A stretch of DNA of 64,000 nt, taken from Sinohyriopsis cumingii (lineage: Eukaryota; Mollusca; Bivalvia; Unionida; Unionidae). Both the position numbers and the translations under genes were made by a program. Positions 36,044-49,263 of this stretch are shown piece after piece. The stretch's first letter is position 1. Every line of letters starts with the position of its first letter. The notes beneath the pieces were generated by a model. The model was not told where the DNA came from and did no database searches. It was given only the letters and a program-made list of their open reading frames with translations. Location: contig CM068839.1 of assembly GCA_028554795.2 (NCBI GenBank), forward strand, positions 87,751,540 through 87,815,539. Reading direction: 5' to 3'.

Positions 36044-36900
36044 GCCAGCAACTGCAGCCTGTTGAATATAATGCGGGCATACACTTTGCCAACGATGCTC
36101 AGAAGCGAGATCCCTCTGTAGTTATTACAGTCACTGAGGTCGCCATTGTTTTTGTAAACGGTATCTCGCGCTTATCTTGGATGACCGCTCCTTTCCTTCC
36201 AGCAGAGACAAAGTATCTCATGCAGCGGCTGAAGCAATGTTGGTTTCCCACGTTCTATAGCTTTGGGCGGGATGCTGTCACTACCTGGTGCTTTGTCGTT
36301 TGGGTGGGAGTCGATTGCTTTGCTGAGCTCCTCTAAGGTGGGCACTTTGTCGAGCTCATCCATGGTGGGCAGTTTTTATGCTGCTAGGGGCCGCATCGGT
36401 GACTAGCATATCCTGGGAGTATAGCTCTGAGTAGTGTTCCACCCATCTGGCCATCTGTTGCTCACAGTCAGTGATCTCCTCTCCCCTCAGAGATTTCCGG
36501 GGAACGGCCCCCTTCACCGTAGGGCCTAGAGCCTTCTTGATACCACAGTACATACCTTGGATGTTTCCGGACTCGGCAGTGTGCTGGAGTCCTTCACATA
36601 GTTGTTACCAGTACTCGTTCGCGCACTGTCTAGCGATTGTGTTGGGTGTTGCTTCGAGCACTTATGAGATCAGCAAGCGTCCGTTCATTAAGGCATTTTT
36701 TTGTAACGTTTGAAGGCTTTTCGTTTGTCTTCGATTATTGGTTCCATCCTTGATAGATGTGCGTTGAACCAGTCCTGGCTGGGCCGTTCCTTTTTGCCAA
36801 ACATGGCCATGGTTGTGCTGTAGATTGCACCCTTCATGGCGTTCCACATGGCTGTGGCATCGTGGTCTGGCAGGTCCTGGAGTGTCTGGTCCAGGGCTAG
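35890..36900 (-). mobile_element. LINE fragment, B/C hybrid, U7
   Basis: The linker and most of RT are C type. A private nonsense codon (CGCTTATCTTGG near 36173) splits the RT frame into 36363-36172 and 36084-35878. IIFNRLQ is A-like at one position, a possible small conversion patch. Confidence 0.88.
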
Positions 36901-37885
36901 TATGACAATACAAGAGTATATCACAATTCTACTAGTGCAGCTCTGGGATTGTTTCAGAGACGTACGACCATTCAATCAAAATGCAATTAAACATTTTATA
37001 ATTTGATTGGTATTGAATGTTCTAGTTCGAGGTTATCAAAAGCAAATTACATGAAAGAACTGCACAATTCTGCAGGTGCCACATTTTACTTATATAAACA
37101 CATGTACCATGGAAAAGGAAAAAAATAGCCAAATAGATTCATATATTACCAAAACATAATGCAAATAGACTTTTTTTAAATATAAATTATTACAAAAAGT
37201 GCACGTGTAAGATTTATAAATTCTTTGATTGATCTTTTTATTCTGGCTGTGTCATACAGCAGTTGGATATTTAAAATCAGTTATAATCCTTATTACTGCA
37301 GCATATATACTTGTTAATTATTCTGACCAAGCATTATGCTATGAGAATTGCATTGCATAAATGGAAATATATTGTACTGCAAACCCACTTCCTCACATCC
37401 GACCCTGTTATCTGTTCAATGAATGTATTCTACAAGTATGCTCAGTGGCATGAATATGTGTTTTCTCTGAAATGTTTCAAACTTAATGCAAAATAATGGT
37501 GAAAGACAAACGTTAATTCAAATAAAGCATCACACACATACACACGAATGCAACAAGTGTATACAGACAGGATGTCTTTCTTTGTCATACTATTTACACC
37601 GATAAATCAACAATAACTACTTAAAAGTGTTTTATTCAATCTTTAAATTCGGAAAAATGTGAGAAATACAATAAAACTCAAGAAATATTTATTTGTTGGT
37701 ATTCCGCAGCGTGACAAATGGAACGTAACGCTCAGTGTAATTTCGACAATTTAGAACAAATGTTCATAACCGACAAAAAGATTTCAAAGAAACTATATAT
37801 GTAATCTTTACTTTTTCGATCTACAAGTAAATAGCTGCAGGATTCAGCTAATGGTGTACATTTCAAAAGGGAAATGGGATGAAAT

Positions 37886-38260
37886 TGTCTCGAAGTAATT
37901 GTAGCCAAAGTGTACTAAAAGATTACATAGCTCGCCTCTTTGAAGTAATTATAAAAAATGTAAAAACCGAGTATGTATCTCAACAATTTGGTGTAATTTT
38001 AACCAGAGTACTAAAGCCGAGTAAATATCTCAACTCGTTGAAGCAACTGTATAACTGTAACAAGAGTAATAAATGAGTATATATCTCAACTCTCTTAAGT
38101 AATTGTAACCAAAGTACAATAAATGATTACATAGCTCATCTCTTAGAGGTAATTGTAACTAGTCTAATAAACTATTACATATCTCAGCTCTTCCAAGCAA
38201 TTGTAAACAAAATGTAATAAATAACAGCTTAGATGACCTCTTCGATGCATTTAATAGTCT
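37886..38260 (+). repeat. ~50-bp minisatellite, A, U8 (beta)
   Basis: Beta copy with AAAAAATGTAAAAACC like U1A, and private TTGTAGCC and CTCTTAAGTAATT. Confidence 0.88.
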
Positions 38261-38290
38261 TCAGTTTACATAATAAAACTAATTATCATG

Positions 38291-38868
38291 CAGGTCAAAG
38301 GTCTTGTTGAGGTCGATGCACATCATGTAGAGTGGTTGACCTTGCTCTGTGTTCTTCTCTTGGAGTTGTCGTATGGAAAATATCCTGTCTGTCGTCGACC
38401 TGCCTGCATTAAAGCCGCACTGGGATTCCAGGTGCACACTGTCCGCCAGCAACTGCAGCCTGTTGAATATAATGCGGGCATACACGTTGCCAACGATGCT
38501 CAGAAGCGAGATCAAGCGAGATCCCTCTGTAATTATTACAGTCACTGAGGTCGCCATTGTTTTTGTAAACGGTATCTCGCGCATGTCTTGGGGATCCGCT
38601 CCTTCCTCCCAGCAGAGACAAAGTAGCTCATGCAGTGGCTGAAGCAATGTTTGTTTCCCACGTTCGATAGCTTCGGGCGGGATGATGTCACTACCTGGTG
38701 CTTTGTCGTTTGGGAGGGAGTCGATTGCTTTGCTGAGCTCCTCTAAGGTGGGCACTTTGTCGAACTCATCCATGGTGGGCAGTTTTTATGCTGCTAGGGG
38801 CCGCATCGGTGACTGACATTTCTTGGGAGTATAGCTCTAGGTAGTGTTCCACCCATCTGGCCATCTGT
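38291..38868 (-). mobile_element. LINE RT fragment, A type, U8
   Basis: Frame 38773-38279, 164 codons, CIDLNKTFD and DEFDKVPTL. Closest to U1A and U7A. Confidence 0.9.
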
Positions 38869-39277
38869 CATACTTAATGCAAAATAATGGTGAAAGACAA
38901 ACGTTAATTGACATAAATCATCGCACACATACACACGAATGCAACAAGTGTATACAGACATGATGTCTTCCGTCGTCATACTATATACACCGGCTAATCA
39001 ACAATAACTACTTAAAAGTGTTTAATTCAATTTTTAAATTCACAAAAAATGTGAGAAATACAATAAAACTCAAGAAATCTTTATTTGTTGGTATTCCGCA
39101 GCGTAACAAATGGAACGTAACGCCCAGTGTAATTTCGACAATTTAGAACAAATCTTCATATGCGACAAAAAGATTTCAAAGAAACTATATATGTAATCTT
39201 TACTGGTTCGATCTACAAGTAAATAACTCCAGGATTCAGTTTATGGTGTACATTTCAAAAGGGAAATGGGATGAAAT

Positions 39278-39652
39278 TATCTCGAAGTAATTGTAAGCAA
39301 AGTGTACTAAAAGATTACATAGCTCGCCTCTTTGAAGTAATTATAAACAATGTAATAAACGAGTATGTATCTCAACTATTTGATGTAATTGAAACCAGAG
39401 TATTAAAGCCGAGTAAATATCTCAACTCGTTGAAGTAACTGTATAACTGTAAAAAGAGTAATAAATAAGTATATATCTCAATTCTCTGAAGTAATTGTAA
39501 CCAAAATACAATAAATGATTACATAGCTCATCTCTTCAAGGTAATTGTAACTAGTCTAATAAACTATTACATATCTCAGCTCTTCCAAGCAATTGTTAAC
39601 AAAATGTAATAAATAACAGCTTAGATGACCTCTTCGATGCATTTAATAGTCT
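39278..39652 (+). repeat. ~50-bp minisatellite, B, U8
   Basis: B copy with GTTAAC in repeat 7 and AGAGTATTAAAG, like U1B. Confidence 0.88.
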
Positions 39653-39683
39653 TCAGTTTACATAATAAAAACTAATTATCATG

Positions 39684-40669
39684 CAGGTCAATGGTCTTGG
39701 TGAGTTCAATGAACATCATGTAGAGTGGTTGACCTTGCTCTGTGTTCTTCTCTTGGAGTTGTCGTATGGAAAAGATCATGTCTGTCGTCGACCTGCCTGC
39801 TTTAAAGCCGCACTGGGATTCCAGGTGCACACGGTCCACCAGCAACTGCAGCCTGTTGAGCATAATGCGGGAATACACTTTGCCAACGATGCTCAGAAGC
39901 GAGATCCCTCTGTAATTATTACAGTTACTGAGGTCGCCATTGTTTTTGTAAACGGTATCTCGCGCATATCTTGGAGGACCGCTCCTTTCCTCCCAGCAGA
40001 GACAAAGTAGCTCATGCAGCAGCTGAAGCAATGTTGGTTTCCCACGTTCGATAGCTTTGGGCGGGATGCTGTCACTACATGGTGCTTTGTCGTTTGGGAC
40101 GGAGTCGATTGCTTTGTTGAGCTCCTCTAAGGTGGGCACTTTGTCGAGCTCCTCTATGGTGGGCAGTTTTTATGCTGTTAGGGCTGCATCGGTGACTGAC
40201 ATTTCTTGGGAGCATAGCTCTGAGTAGTGTTCCACCCATCTGGCCATCTGTTGCTCACAGTCAGTGATCTCCTCTCCCGTCAGAGATTTCTGGCGGACGA
40301 TCCCTTTCACCATAGGGCCTAGAGCCTTCTTGATATCACAGTACATACCTTGGATGTTTCCGGATTCGGCACTGCGCTGGAGTCCTTCACATAGATGTTA
40401 CCAGTACTCGTTCGCGCACTGTCTAGCGATGTGTTGGGTGTTGCTTCGAGCGCTTCTGAGATCAGCAAGCATCCGTTCATTAGGGCATTTTTTGTAAGCT
40501 TTGAAGGCTTTTCATTTGTCTTCGATTATTGGTTCTATCCTTGATAGATGTGCGCTGAACTAGTGCCAAACGTGGCCATGGCTGTGCTGTAGATGACACC
40601 CTTCATGGCGCTCCACATGGCTGTGGCATCGTGATCTGGCAGGTCTTGGAGTGCCTGGTCCAGGGCTAG
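39684..40669 (-). mobile_element. LINE linker-RT fragment, B type, U8
   Basis: RT frame 40139-39672, 155 codons, VYSRIMLNRL shared only with U1B. Private ATAGATGTTACC in the linker near 40394. Confidence 0.9.
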
Positions 40670-41675
40670 TATGAGAATACAAGAGTATATCACAATTATG
40701 CTCATGCAGCTCTGAGATTTTTTCAGAGACGTACGAAAATTCAATCAAAATCCAATTAAACATTTTATAATTTCATTTGTATTAAATGTTCTAATTCGAG
40801 GTTATTAAAAGCTTATTACATGAATAAACTGCACAATTTTGCAGGTGCCACATTTTACTTAAATAAAAACAGACACCATGAAAAAGGAAAAATCAGCCAA
40901 ATATATTCATATATTACCAAAACATAATGCAAATAGACTTTTTTTATATAAATTATTACAAAAAGTGCACATGTAAGATTTATAAATTCTTTGGTTGATC
41001 TTTTTTATTCTGGCTGTGTCATACAGGAAATGTTTTTTAAACTAAACAGGCATTGGATATTGAAAATCAATTATAATCCTTATTATTGCAGCATATATAC
41101 TTGTCAATTATTCTGGCCAAGCATTATGCCATAAGAATTGCATTGCATAAATGGAAATATATTGTACTGCAAACCCACTTCCTCACATCCGACCCTGTTA
41201 TCTGTTCAATGAATGTATTCTACAAGTATCCTCAATGGCATGAATATCGGTTTTCTTTGAAATCTTTCAAACTTAATGCAAAATAACGGTGAAAGACAAA
41301 CGTTAATTCAAATAAAGCATCACACACATACACACGAATGCAACAAGTGTATACAGACATGATGTCTTCCTTCGTTATACTATATACAAGGGCTGATCAA
41401 CAATAACTACTTAAAAGTGTTTTATTCAATTGTTAAATTTGTAAAACATTTGAGAAATACAATAAAACCCAAGAAATTTGTATTTGTTGGTATTCCACAG
41501 CGTGACAAATGGAACGTAATTCCCAGTGTAATTTCGACAATTCAGAACAAATCTTCATAACCAACAAAAAGATTTCAAAGAAACTATATATGTAATCTTT
41601 ACTGGTTCGATCTACAAGTAAATAGCTGCAGGATTCAGTTAATGGTGTACATTTCAAAAGGAAATGGGATGAAAT

Positions 41676-42050
41676 TATCTCGAAGTAATTGTAACCAAAG
41701 TGTTCTAAAAGATTACATAGCTCGCCTCTTTGAAGTAATTATAAACAATGTAATAAACGAGCATGTATCTCAACTATTTGATGTAATTGAAACCAGAGTA
41801 TTAAAGCCGAGTAAATATCTCAACTCGTTGAAGTAACTGTATAACTGTAAAAAGAGTAATGAATAAGTATATATCTCAATTCTCTGAAGTAATTGTAACC
41901 AAAATACAATAAATGATTACATAGCTCATCTCTTCAAGGTAATTGTAACTAGTCTAATAAACTATTACATATCTCAGCTCTTCCAAGCAATTGTAAACAA
42001 AATGTAATAAATAACAGCTTAGATGACCTCTTCGATGCATTTAATAGTCT
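41676..42050 (+). repeat. ~50-bp minisatellite, C, U8
   Basis: C copy with TGTTCTAAAAG and GTAATGAATAAG, as in U1C and U2C. Confidence 0.88.
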
Positions 42051-42081
42051 TCAGTTTACATAATAAAAACTAATTATCATG

Positions 42082-43092
42082 CAGGTCAATGGTCTTGGTG
42101 AGTTCAATGAACATCATGTAGAGTGGTTGACCTTGCTCTGTGTTCTTCTCTTGGAGTTGTCGTATGGAAAAGATCATGTCTGTCGTCGACCTGCCTGCTT
42201 TAAAGCCGCACTGGGATTCCAGGTGCACACGGTCCGCCAGCAACTGCAGCCTGTTGAGTATAATGCGGGCATACACTTTGCCAACGATGCTCAGAAGCGA
42301 GATCCCTCTGTAGTTATTACAGTCACTGAGGTCGCCATTGTTTTTGTAAACGGTATCTCGCGCATATCTTGGGGGACCGCTCCTTTCCTTCCAGCAGAGA
42401 CAAAGTAGCTCATGCAGCGGCTGAAGCAATGTTGGTTTCCCACGTTCTATAGCTTTGGGCGGGATGCTGTCACTACCTGGTGCTTTGTCGTTTGGGTGGG
42501 AGTCGATTGCTTTGCTGAGCTCCTCTAAGGTGGGCACTTTGTCGAGCTCATCCATGGTGGGCAGTTTTTATGCTGCTAGGGGCCGCATCGGTGACTAGCA
42601 TATCCTGGGAGTATAGCTCTGAGTAGTGTTCCACCCATCTGGCCATCTGTTGCTCACAGTCAGTGATCTCCTCTCCCCTCAGAGATTTCCGGGGAACGGC
42701 CCCTTTCACCGTAGGGCCTAGAGCCTTCTTGATACCACAGTACATACCTTGGATGTTTCCGGACTCGGCAGTGTGCTGGAGTCCTTCACATAGTTGTTAC
42801 CAGTACTCGTTCGCGCACTGTCTAGCGATTGTGTTGGGTGTTGCTTCGAGCACTTCTGAGATCAGCAAGCGTCCGTCCATTAAGGCATTTTTTTGTAACG
42901 TTTGAAGGCTTTTCGTTTGTCTTCGATTATTGGTTCCATCCTTGATAGATGTGCGTTGAACCAGTCCTGCCTGGGCCGTTCCTTTTTGCCAAACATGGCC
43001 ATGGCTGTGCTGTAGATTGCACCCTTCATGGCGTTCCACATGGCTGTGGCATCGTGGTCTGGCAGGTCCTGGAGTGTCTGGTCCAGGGCTAG
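42082..43092 (-). mobile_element. LINE linker-RT fragment, C type, U8
   Basis: RT frame 42555-42070, 161 codons. Seven-T run near 42890 and the GTCCGTCC variant. Private CCTGCCTGGG at 42965 changes PSQDW to PRQDW. Confidence 0.91.
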
Positions 43093-44078
43093 TATGATAA
43101 TACAAGAGTATATCACAATTCTACTAGTACAGCTCTGGGATTGTTTCAGAGACGTACGACCATTCAATCAAAATGCAATTAAACATTTTATAATTTGATT
43201 GGTATTGAATGTTCTAGTTCGAGGTTATCAAAAGCAAATTACATGAAAGAACTGCACAATTCTGCAGGTGCCACATTTTACTTATATAAACACATGTACC
43301 ATGGAAAAGGAAAAAAATAGCCAAATAGATTCATATATTACCAAAACATAATGCAAATAGACTTTTTTTAAATATAAATTATTACAAAAAGTGCACGTGT
43401 AAGATTTATAAATTCTTTGATTGATCTTTTTTATTCTGGCTGTGTCATACAGCAGTTGGATATTTAAAATCAGTTATAATCCTTATTACTGCAGCATATA
43501 TACTTGTTAATTATTCTGACCAAGCATTATGCTATGAGAATTGCATTGCATAAATGGAAATATATTGTACTGCAAACCCACTTCCTCACATCCGACCCTG
43601 TTATCTGTTCAATGAATGTATTCTACAAGTATGCTCAGTGGCATGAATATGTGTTTTCTCTGAAATGTTTCAAACTTAATGCAAAATAATGGTGAAAGAC
43701 AAACGTTAATTCAAATAAAGCATCACACACATACACACGAATGCAACAAGTGTATACAGACAGGATGTCTTTCTTTGTCATACTATTTACACCGATAAAT
43801 CAACAATAACTACTTAAAAGTGTTTTATTCAATTTTTAAATTCGGAAAAATGTGAGAAATACAATAAAACTCAAGAAATATTTATTTGTTGGTATTCCGC
43901 AGCGTGACAAATGGAACGTAACGCTCAGTGTAATTTCGACAATTTAGAACAAATGTTCATAACCGACAAAAAGATTTCAAAGAAACTATATATGTAATCT
44001 TTACTGGTTCGATCTACAAGTAAATAGCTGCAGGATTCAGCTAATGGTGTACATTTCAAAAGGGAAATGGGATGAAAT

Positions 44079-44453
44079 TGTCTCGAAGTAATTGTAACCA
44101 AAGTGTACTAAAAGATTACATAGCTCGCCTCTTTGAAGTAATTATAAACAATGTAATAAACGAGTATGTATCTCAACAATTTGATGTAATTGTAACCAGA
44201 GTACTAAAGCCGAGTAAATATCTCAACTCGTTGAAGCAACTGTATAACTGTAACAAGAGTAATAAATGAGTATATATCTCAACTCTCTGAAGTAATTGTA
44301 ACCAAAGTACAATAAATGATTACATAGCTCATCTCTTCAAGGTAATTGTAACTAGTCTAATAAACTATTACATATCTCAGCTCTTCCAAGCAATTGTAAA
44401 CAAAATGTAATAAATAACAGCTTAGATGACCTCTTCGATGCATTTAATAGTCT
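44079..44453 (+). repeat. ~50-bp minisatellite, A part of A/C, U9 (alpha)
   Basis: Alpha copy (CTTCAAGG, GATGTAATTG) in front of the A/C hybrid LINE piece. Confidence 0.88.
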
Positions 44454-44483
44454 TCAGTTTACATAATAAAACTAATTATCATG

Positions 44484-45494
44484 CAGGTCAAAGGTCTTGG
44501 TGAGGTCGATGAACATCATGTAGAGTGGTTGACCTTGCTCTGTGTTCTTCTCTTGGAGTTGTCGTATGGAAAAGATCATGTCTGTCGTCGACCTGCCTGC
44601 TTTAAAGCCGCACTGGGATTCCAGATGCACACGGTCCGATAGCAACTGCAGCCTGTTGAGTATAATGCGGGCATACACTTTGCCAACGATGCTCAGAAGC
44701 GAGATCCCTCTGTAGTTATTACAGTCACTGAGGTCGCCATTGTTTTTGTAAACGGTATCTCGCGCATATCTTGGGGGACCGCTCCTTTCCTTCCAGCAGA
44801 GACAAAGTAGCTCATGCAGCGGCTGAAGCAATGTTGGTTTCCCACGTTCTATAGCTTTGGGCGGGATGCTGTCTCTACCTGGTGCTTTGTCGTTTGGGTG
44901 GGAGTCGATTGCTTTGCTGAGCTCCTCTAAGGTGGGCACTTTGTCGAGCTCATCCATGGTGGGCAGTTTTTATGCTGCTAGGGGCCGCATCGGTGACTAG
45001 CATATCCTGGGAGTATAGCTCTGAGTAGTGTTCCACCCATCTGGCCATCTGTTGCTCACAGTCAGTGATCTCCTCTCCCCTCAGAGATTTCCGGGGAACG
45101 GCCCCTTTCACCGTAGGGCCTAGAGCCTTCTTGATACCACAGTACATACCTTGGATGTTTCCGGACTCGGCAGTGTGCTGGAGTCCTTCACATAGTTGTT
45201 ACCAGTACTCGTTCGCGCACTGTCTAGCGATTGTGTTGGGTGTTGCTTCGAGCACTTCTGAGATCAGCAAGCGTCCGTTCATTAAGGCATTTTTTTGTAA
45301 CGTTTGAAGGCTTTTCGTTTGTCTTCGATTATTGGTTCCATCCTTGATAGATGTGCGTTGAACCAGTCCTGGCTGGGCCGTTCCTTTTTGCCAAACATGG
45401 CCATGGCTGTGCTGTAGATTGCACCCTTCATGGCGTTCCACATGGCTGTGGCATCGTGGTCTGGCAGGTCCTGGAGTGTCTGGTCCAGGGCTAG
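44484..45494 (-). mobile_element. LINE fragment, A/C hybrid, U9
   Basis: RT frame 44957-44472, 161 codons. It ends with the A motif FIDLTKTFD but is otherwise C type. It is the only copy with a full linker-to-motif-A C body and an intact motif-A Asp. The switch lies outside the 10-base duplication, so the frame stays open. Private LLSDRVHLES and PGRDSIPP. Confidence 0.9.
44509..44632. other. A-to-C crossover interval in U9
   Basis: A-specific GAGGTCGATG ends at 44508 and C-specific ACGGTCC is present from 44633. If the A parent was of the common GAAAATATCCTG kind, the interval narrows to before about 44568. Confidence 0.86.
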
Positions 45495-46480
45495 TATGAC
45501 AATACAAGAGTATATCACAATTCTACTAGTACAGCTCTGGGATTGTTTCAGAGACGTACGACCATTCAATCAAAATGCAATTAAACATTTTATAATTTGA
45601 TTGGTATTGAATGTTCTAGTTCGAGGTTATCAAAAGCAAATTACATGAAAGAACTGCACAATTCTGCAGGTGCCACATTTTACTTATATAAACACATGTA
45701 CCATGGAAAAGGAAAAAAATAGCCAAATAGATTCATATATTACCAAAACATAATGCAAATAGACTTTTTTTAAATATAAATTATTACAAAAAGTGCACGT
45801 GTAAGATTTATAAATTCTTTGATTGATCTTTTTTATTCTGGCTGTGTCATACAGCAGTTGGATATTTAAAATCAGTTATAATCCTTATTACTGCAGCATA
45901 TATACTTGTTAATTATTCTGACCAAGCATTATGCTATGAGAATTGCATTGCATAAATGGAAATATATTGTACTGCAAACCCACTTCCTCACATCCGACCC
46001 TGTTATCTGTTCAATGAATGTATTCTACAAGTATGCTCAGTGGCATGAATATGTGTTTTCTCTGAAATGTTTCAAACTTAATGCAAAATAATGGTGAAAG
46101 ACAAACGTTAATTCAAATAAAGCATCACACACATACACACGAATGCAACAAGTGTATACAGACAGGATGTCTTTCTTTGTCATACTATTTACACCGATAA
46201 ATCAACAATAACTACTTAAAAGTGTTTTATTCAATTTTTAAATTCGGAAAAATGTGAGAAATACAATAAAACTCAAGAAATCTTTATTTGTTGGTATTCC
46301 GCAGCGTGACAAATGGAACGTAACGCTCAGTGTAATTTCGACAATTTAGAACAAATGTTCATAACCGACAAAAAGATTTCAAAGAAACTATATATGTAAT
46401 CTTTACTGGTTCGATCTACAAGTAAATAGCTGCAGGATTCAGCTAATGGTGTACATTTCAAAAGGGAAATGGGATGAAAT

Positions 46481-46855
46481 TGTCTCGAAGTAATTGTAAC
46501 CAAAGTGTACTAAAAGATTACATTGCTCGCCTCTTTGAAGTAATTATAAACAATGTAATAAACGAGTATGTATCTCAACAATTTGATGTAATTGTAACCA
46601 GAGTACTAAAGCCGAGTAAATATCTCAACTCGTTGAAGCAACTGTATAACTGTAACAAGAGTAATAAATGAGTATATATCTCAACTCTCTGAAGTAATTG
46701 TAAAAAAAGTACAATAAATGATTACATAGCTCATCTCTTAGAGTTAATTGTAACTAGTCTAATAAACTATTACATATCTCAGCTCTTCCAAGCAATTGTA
46801 AACAAAATGTAATAAATAACAGCTTATATGACCTCTTCGATGCATTTAATAGTCT
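46481..46855 (+). repeat. ~50-bp minisatellite, A, U10 (gamma)
   Basis: Gamma copy with private TTGTAAAAAAAG in repeat 5 and TTAGAGTTAATT in repeat 6. Confidence 0.88.
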
Positions 46856-46885
46856 TCAGTTTACATAATAAAACTAATTATCATG

Positions 46886-47463
46886 CAGGTCAAAGGTCTT
46901 GGTGAGGTCGATGAACATCATGTAGAGTGGTTGACCTTGCTCTGTGTTCTTCTCTTGGAGTTGTCGTATGGAAAATATCCTGTCTGTCGTCGACCTGCCT
47001 GCATTAAAGCCGCACTGGGATTCCAGGTGCACACTGTCCGCCAGCAACTGCAGCCTGTTGAATATAATGCGGGCATACACTTTGCCAACGATGCTCAGAA
47101 GCGAGATCAAGCGAGATCCCTCTGTAATTATTACAGTCACTGAGGTCGCCATTGTTTTTGTAAACGGTATCTCGCGCATGTCTTGGGGATCCGCTCCTTC
47201 CTCCCAGCAGAGACAAAGTAGCTCATGCAGTGGCTGAAGCAATGTTTGATTCTCACGTTCGATAGCTTCGGGCGGGATGATGTCACTACCTGGTGCTTTG
47301 TCGTTTGGGAGGGAGTCAATTGCTTTGCTGAGCTCCTCTAAGGTGGGCACTTTGTTGAGCTCGTCCATGGTTAGCAGTTTTTATGCTGCTAGGGGCCGCA
47401 TCGGTGACTGACATTTCTTGGGAGTATAGCTCTAGGTAGTGTTCCACCCATCTGGCCATCTGT
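46886..47463 (-). mobile_element. LINE RT fragment, A type, U10
   Basis: Frame 47368-46874, 164 codons, GKVYARIIF as in U6A and private ERENQTLL. Confidence 0.9.
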
Positions 47464-47871
47464 CATACTTAATGCAAAATAATGGTGAAAGACAAACGTT
47501 AATTCAAATAAAGCATCGCACACATACACACGAATGCAACAAGTGTATACAGACATGATGTCTTCCGTCGTCATACTATATACACCGGCTAATCAACAAT
47601 AACTACTTAAAAGTGTTTAATTCACTTTTTAAATTCACAAAAAATGTGAGAAATACAATCAAACTCAAGAAATCTTTATTTGTTGGTATTCCGCAGCGTA
47701 ACAAATGGAACGTAACGCCCAGTGTAATTTCGACAATTTAGAACAAATCTTCATATGCGACAAAAAGATTTCAAAGAAACTATATATGTAATCTTTACTG
47801 GTTCGATCTACAAGTAAATAACTCCAGGATTCAGTTTATGGTGTACATTTCAAAAGGAAATGGGATGAAAT

Positions 47872-48246
47872 TATCTCGAAGTAATTGTAAGCAAAGTGTA
47901 CTAAAAGATTACATAGCTCGCCTCTTTGAAGTAATTATAAACAATGTAATAAACGAGTATGTATCTCAACTATTTGATGTAATTGAAACCAGAGTATTAA
48001 AGCCGAGTAAATATCTCAACTCGTTGAAGTAACTGTATAACTGTAAAAAGAGTAATAAATAAGTATATATCTCAATTCTCTGAAGTAATTGTAACCAAAA
48101 TACAATAAATGATTACATAGCTCATCTCTTCAAGGTAATTGTAACTAGTCTAATAAACTATTACATATCTCAGCTCTTCCAAGCAATTGTAAACAAAATG
48201 TAATAAATAACAGCTTAGATGACCTCTTCGATGCATTTAATAGTCT
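47872..48246 (+). repeat. ~50-bp minisatellite, B, U10
   Basis: B copy with GTAAAC in repeat 7, shared with U6. Confidence 0.88.
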
Positions 48247-48277
48247 TCAGTTTACATAATAAAAACTAATTATCATG

Positions 48278-49263
48278 CAGGTCAATGGTCTTGGTGAGTT
48301 CAATGAACATCATGTAGAGTGGTTGACCTTGCTCTGTGTTCTTCTCTTGGAGTTGTCGTATGGAAAAGATCATGTCTGTCGTCGACCTGCCTGCTTTAAA
48401 GCCGCACTGGGATTCCAGGTGCACACGGTCCACCAGCAACTGCAGCCTGTTGAGTATAATGCGGGAATACACTTTGCCAACGATGCTCAGAAGCGAGATC
48501 CCTCTGTAATTATTACAGTTACTGAGGTCGCCATTGTTTTTGTAAACGGTATCTCGCGCATATCTTGGAGGACCGCTCCTTTCCTCCCAGCAGAGACAAA
48601 GTAGCTCATGCAGCAGCTGAAGCAATGTTGGTTTCCCACGTTCGATAGCTTTGGGCGGGATGCTGTCACTACCTGGTGCTTTGTCGTTTGGGGCGGAGTC
48701 GATTGCTTTGTTGAGCTCCTCTAAGGTGGGCACTTTGTGGAGCTCCTCTATGGTGGGCAGTTTTTATGCTGCTAGGGCTGCATCGGTGACTGACATTTCT
48801 TGGGAGCATAGCTCTGAGTAGTGTTCCACCCATCTGGCCATCTGTTGCTCGCAGTCAGTGATCTCCTCTCCCGTCAGAGATTTCTGGCGGACGATCCCTT
48901 TCACCATAGGGCCTAGAGCCTTCTTGATATCACAGTACATACCTTGGATGTTTCCGGATTCGGCACTGCGCTGGAGTCCTTCACATAGTTGTTACCAGTA
49001 CTCGTTCGCGCACTGTCTAGCGATGTGTTGGGTGTTGCTTCGAGCGCTTCTGAGATCAGCAAGCATCCGTTCATTAGGGCATTTTTTGTAAGCTTTGAAG
49101 GCTTTTCATTTGTCTTCGATTATTGGTTCTATCCTTGATAGATGTGCGCTGAACTAGTGCCAAACGTGGCCATGGCTGTGCTGTAGATGACACCCTTCAT
49201 GGCGCTCCACATGGCTGTGGCATCGTGATCTGGCAGGTCTTGGAGTGCCTGGTCCAGGGCTAG
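48278..49263 (-). mobile_element. LINE linker-RT fragment, B type, U10
   Basis: RT frame 48733-48266, SAPNDKAPGSD. The Gly of KAPGSD is retained, unlike other B copies, which suggests conversion from C or retention. It has the B-only linker deletion. Confidence 0.9.

Larger units (their letters stand above)
33377..37170 (+). repeat. HOR unit U7 (A + B/C hybrid, 3.79 kb, beta haplotype)
   Basis: Monomers are A 33377-35074 and hybrid B/C 35075-37170. A shares CTTGTTGAGGTCGATGCAC with U8. In the second monomer B-specific bases persist to about 35570 and C-specific bases begin at 36044. The LINE part has a private nonsense change near 36173. Confidence 0.94.
37171..43362 (+). repeat. HOR unit U8 (A-B-C, beta haplotype)
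   Basis: Monomers are A 37171-38868, B 38869-40938 and C 40939-43362. It shares rare variants with U1 in all three monomers: AAAAAATGTAAAAACC in A, TTAATTGACATAAATC at the A/B junction, GAGCATAATGCGGG in B, ACAAGGGCTGATC in C. The right end of C differs from U1C (seven rather than six T at the frame-determining run). Confidence 0.95.
43363..45764 (+). repeat. HOR unit U9 (single A/C hybrid monomer, 2.40 kb)
   Basis: This is the only one-monomer unit. The left block, minisatellite and first ~25 bases of the LINE piece are A type (AAAGGTCTTGG, GAGGTCGATG). From 44633 at the latest it is C type (ACGGTCC, GTAGTTATTAC, GACTAGCATATCC) through the right flank. The whole B monomer and the complementary parts of A and C are absent (3.79 kb less than a standard HOR). 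Confidence 0.94.
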
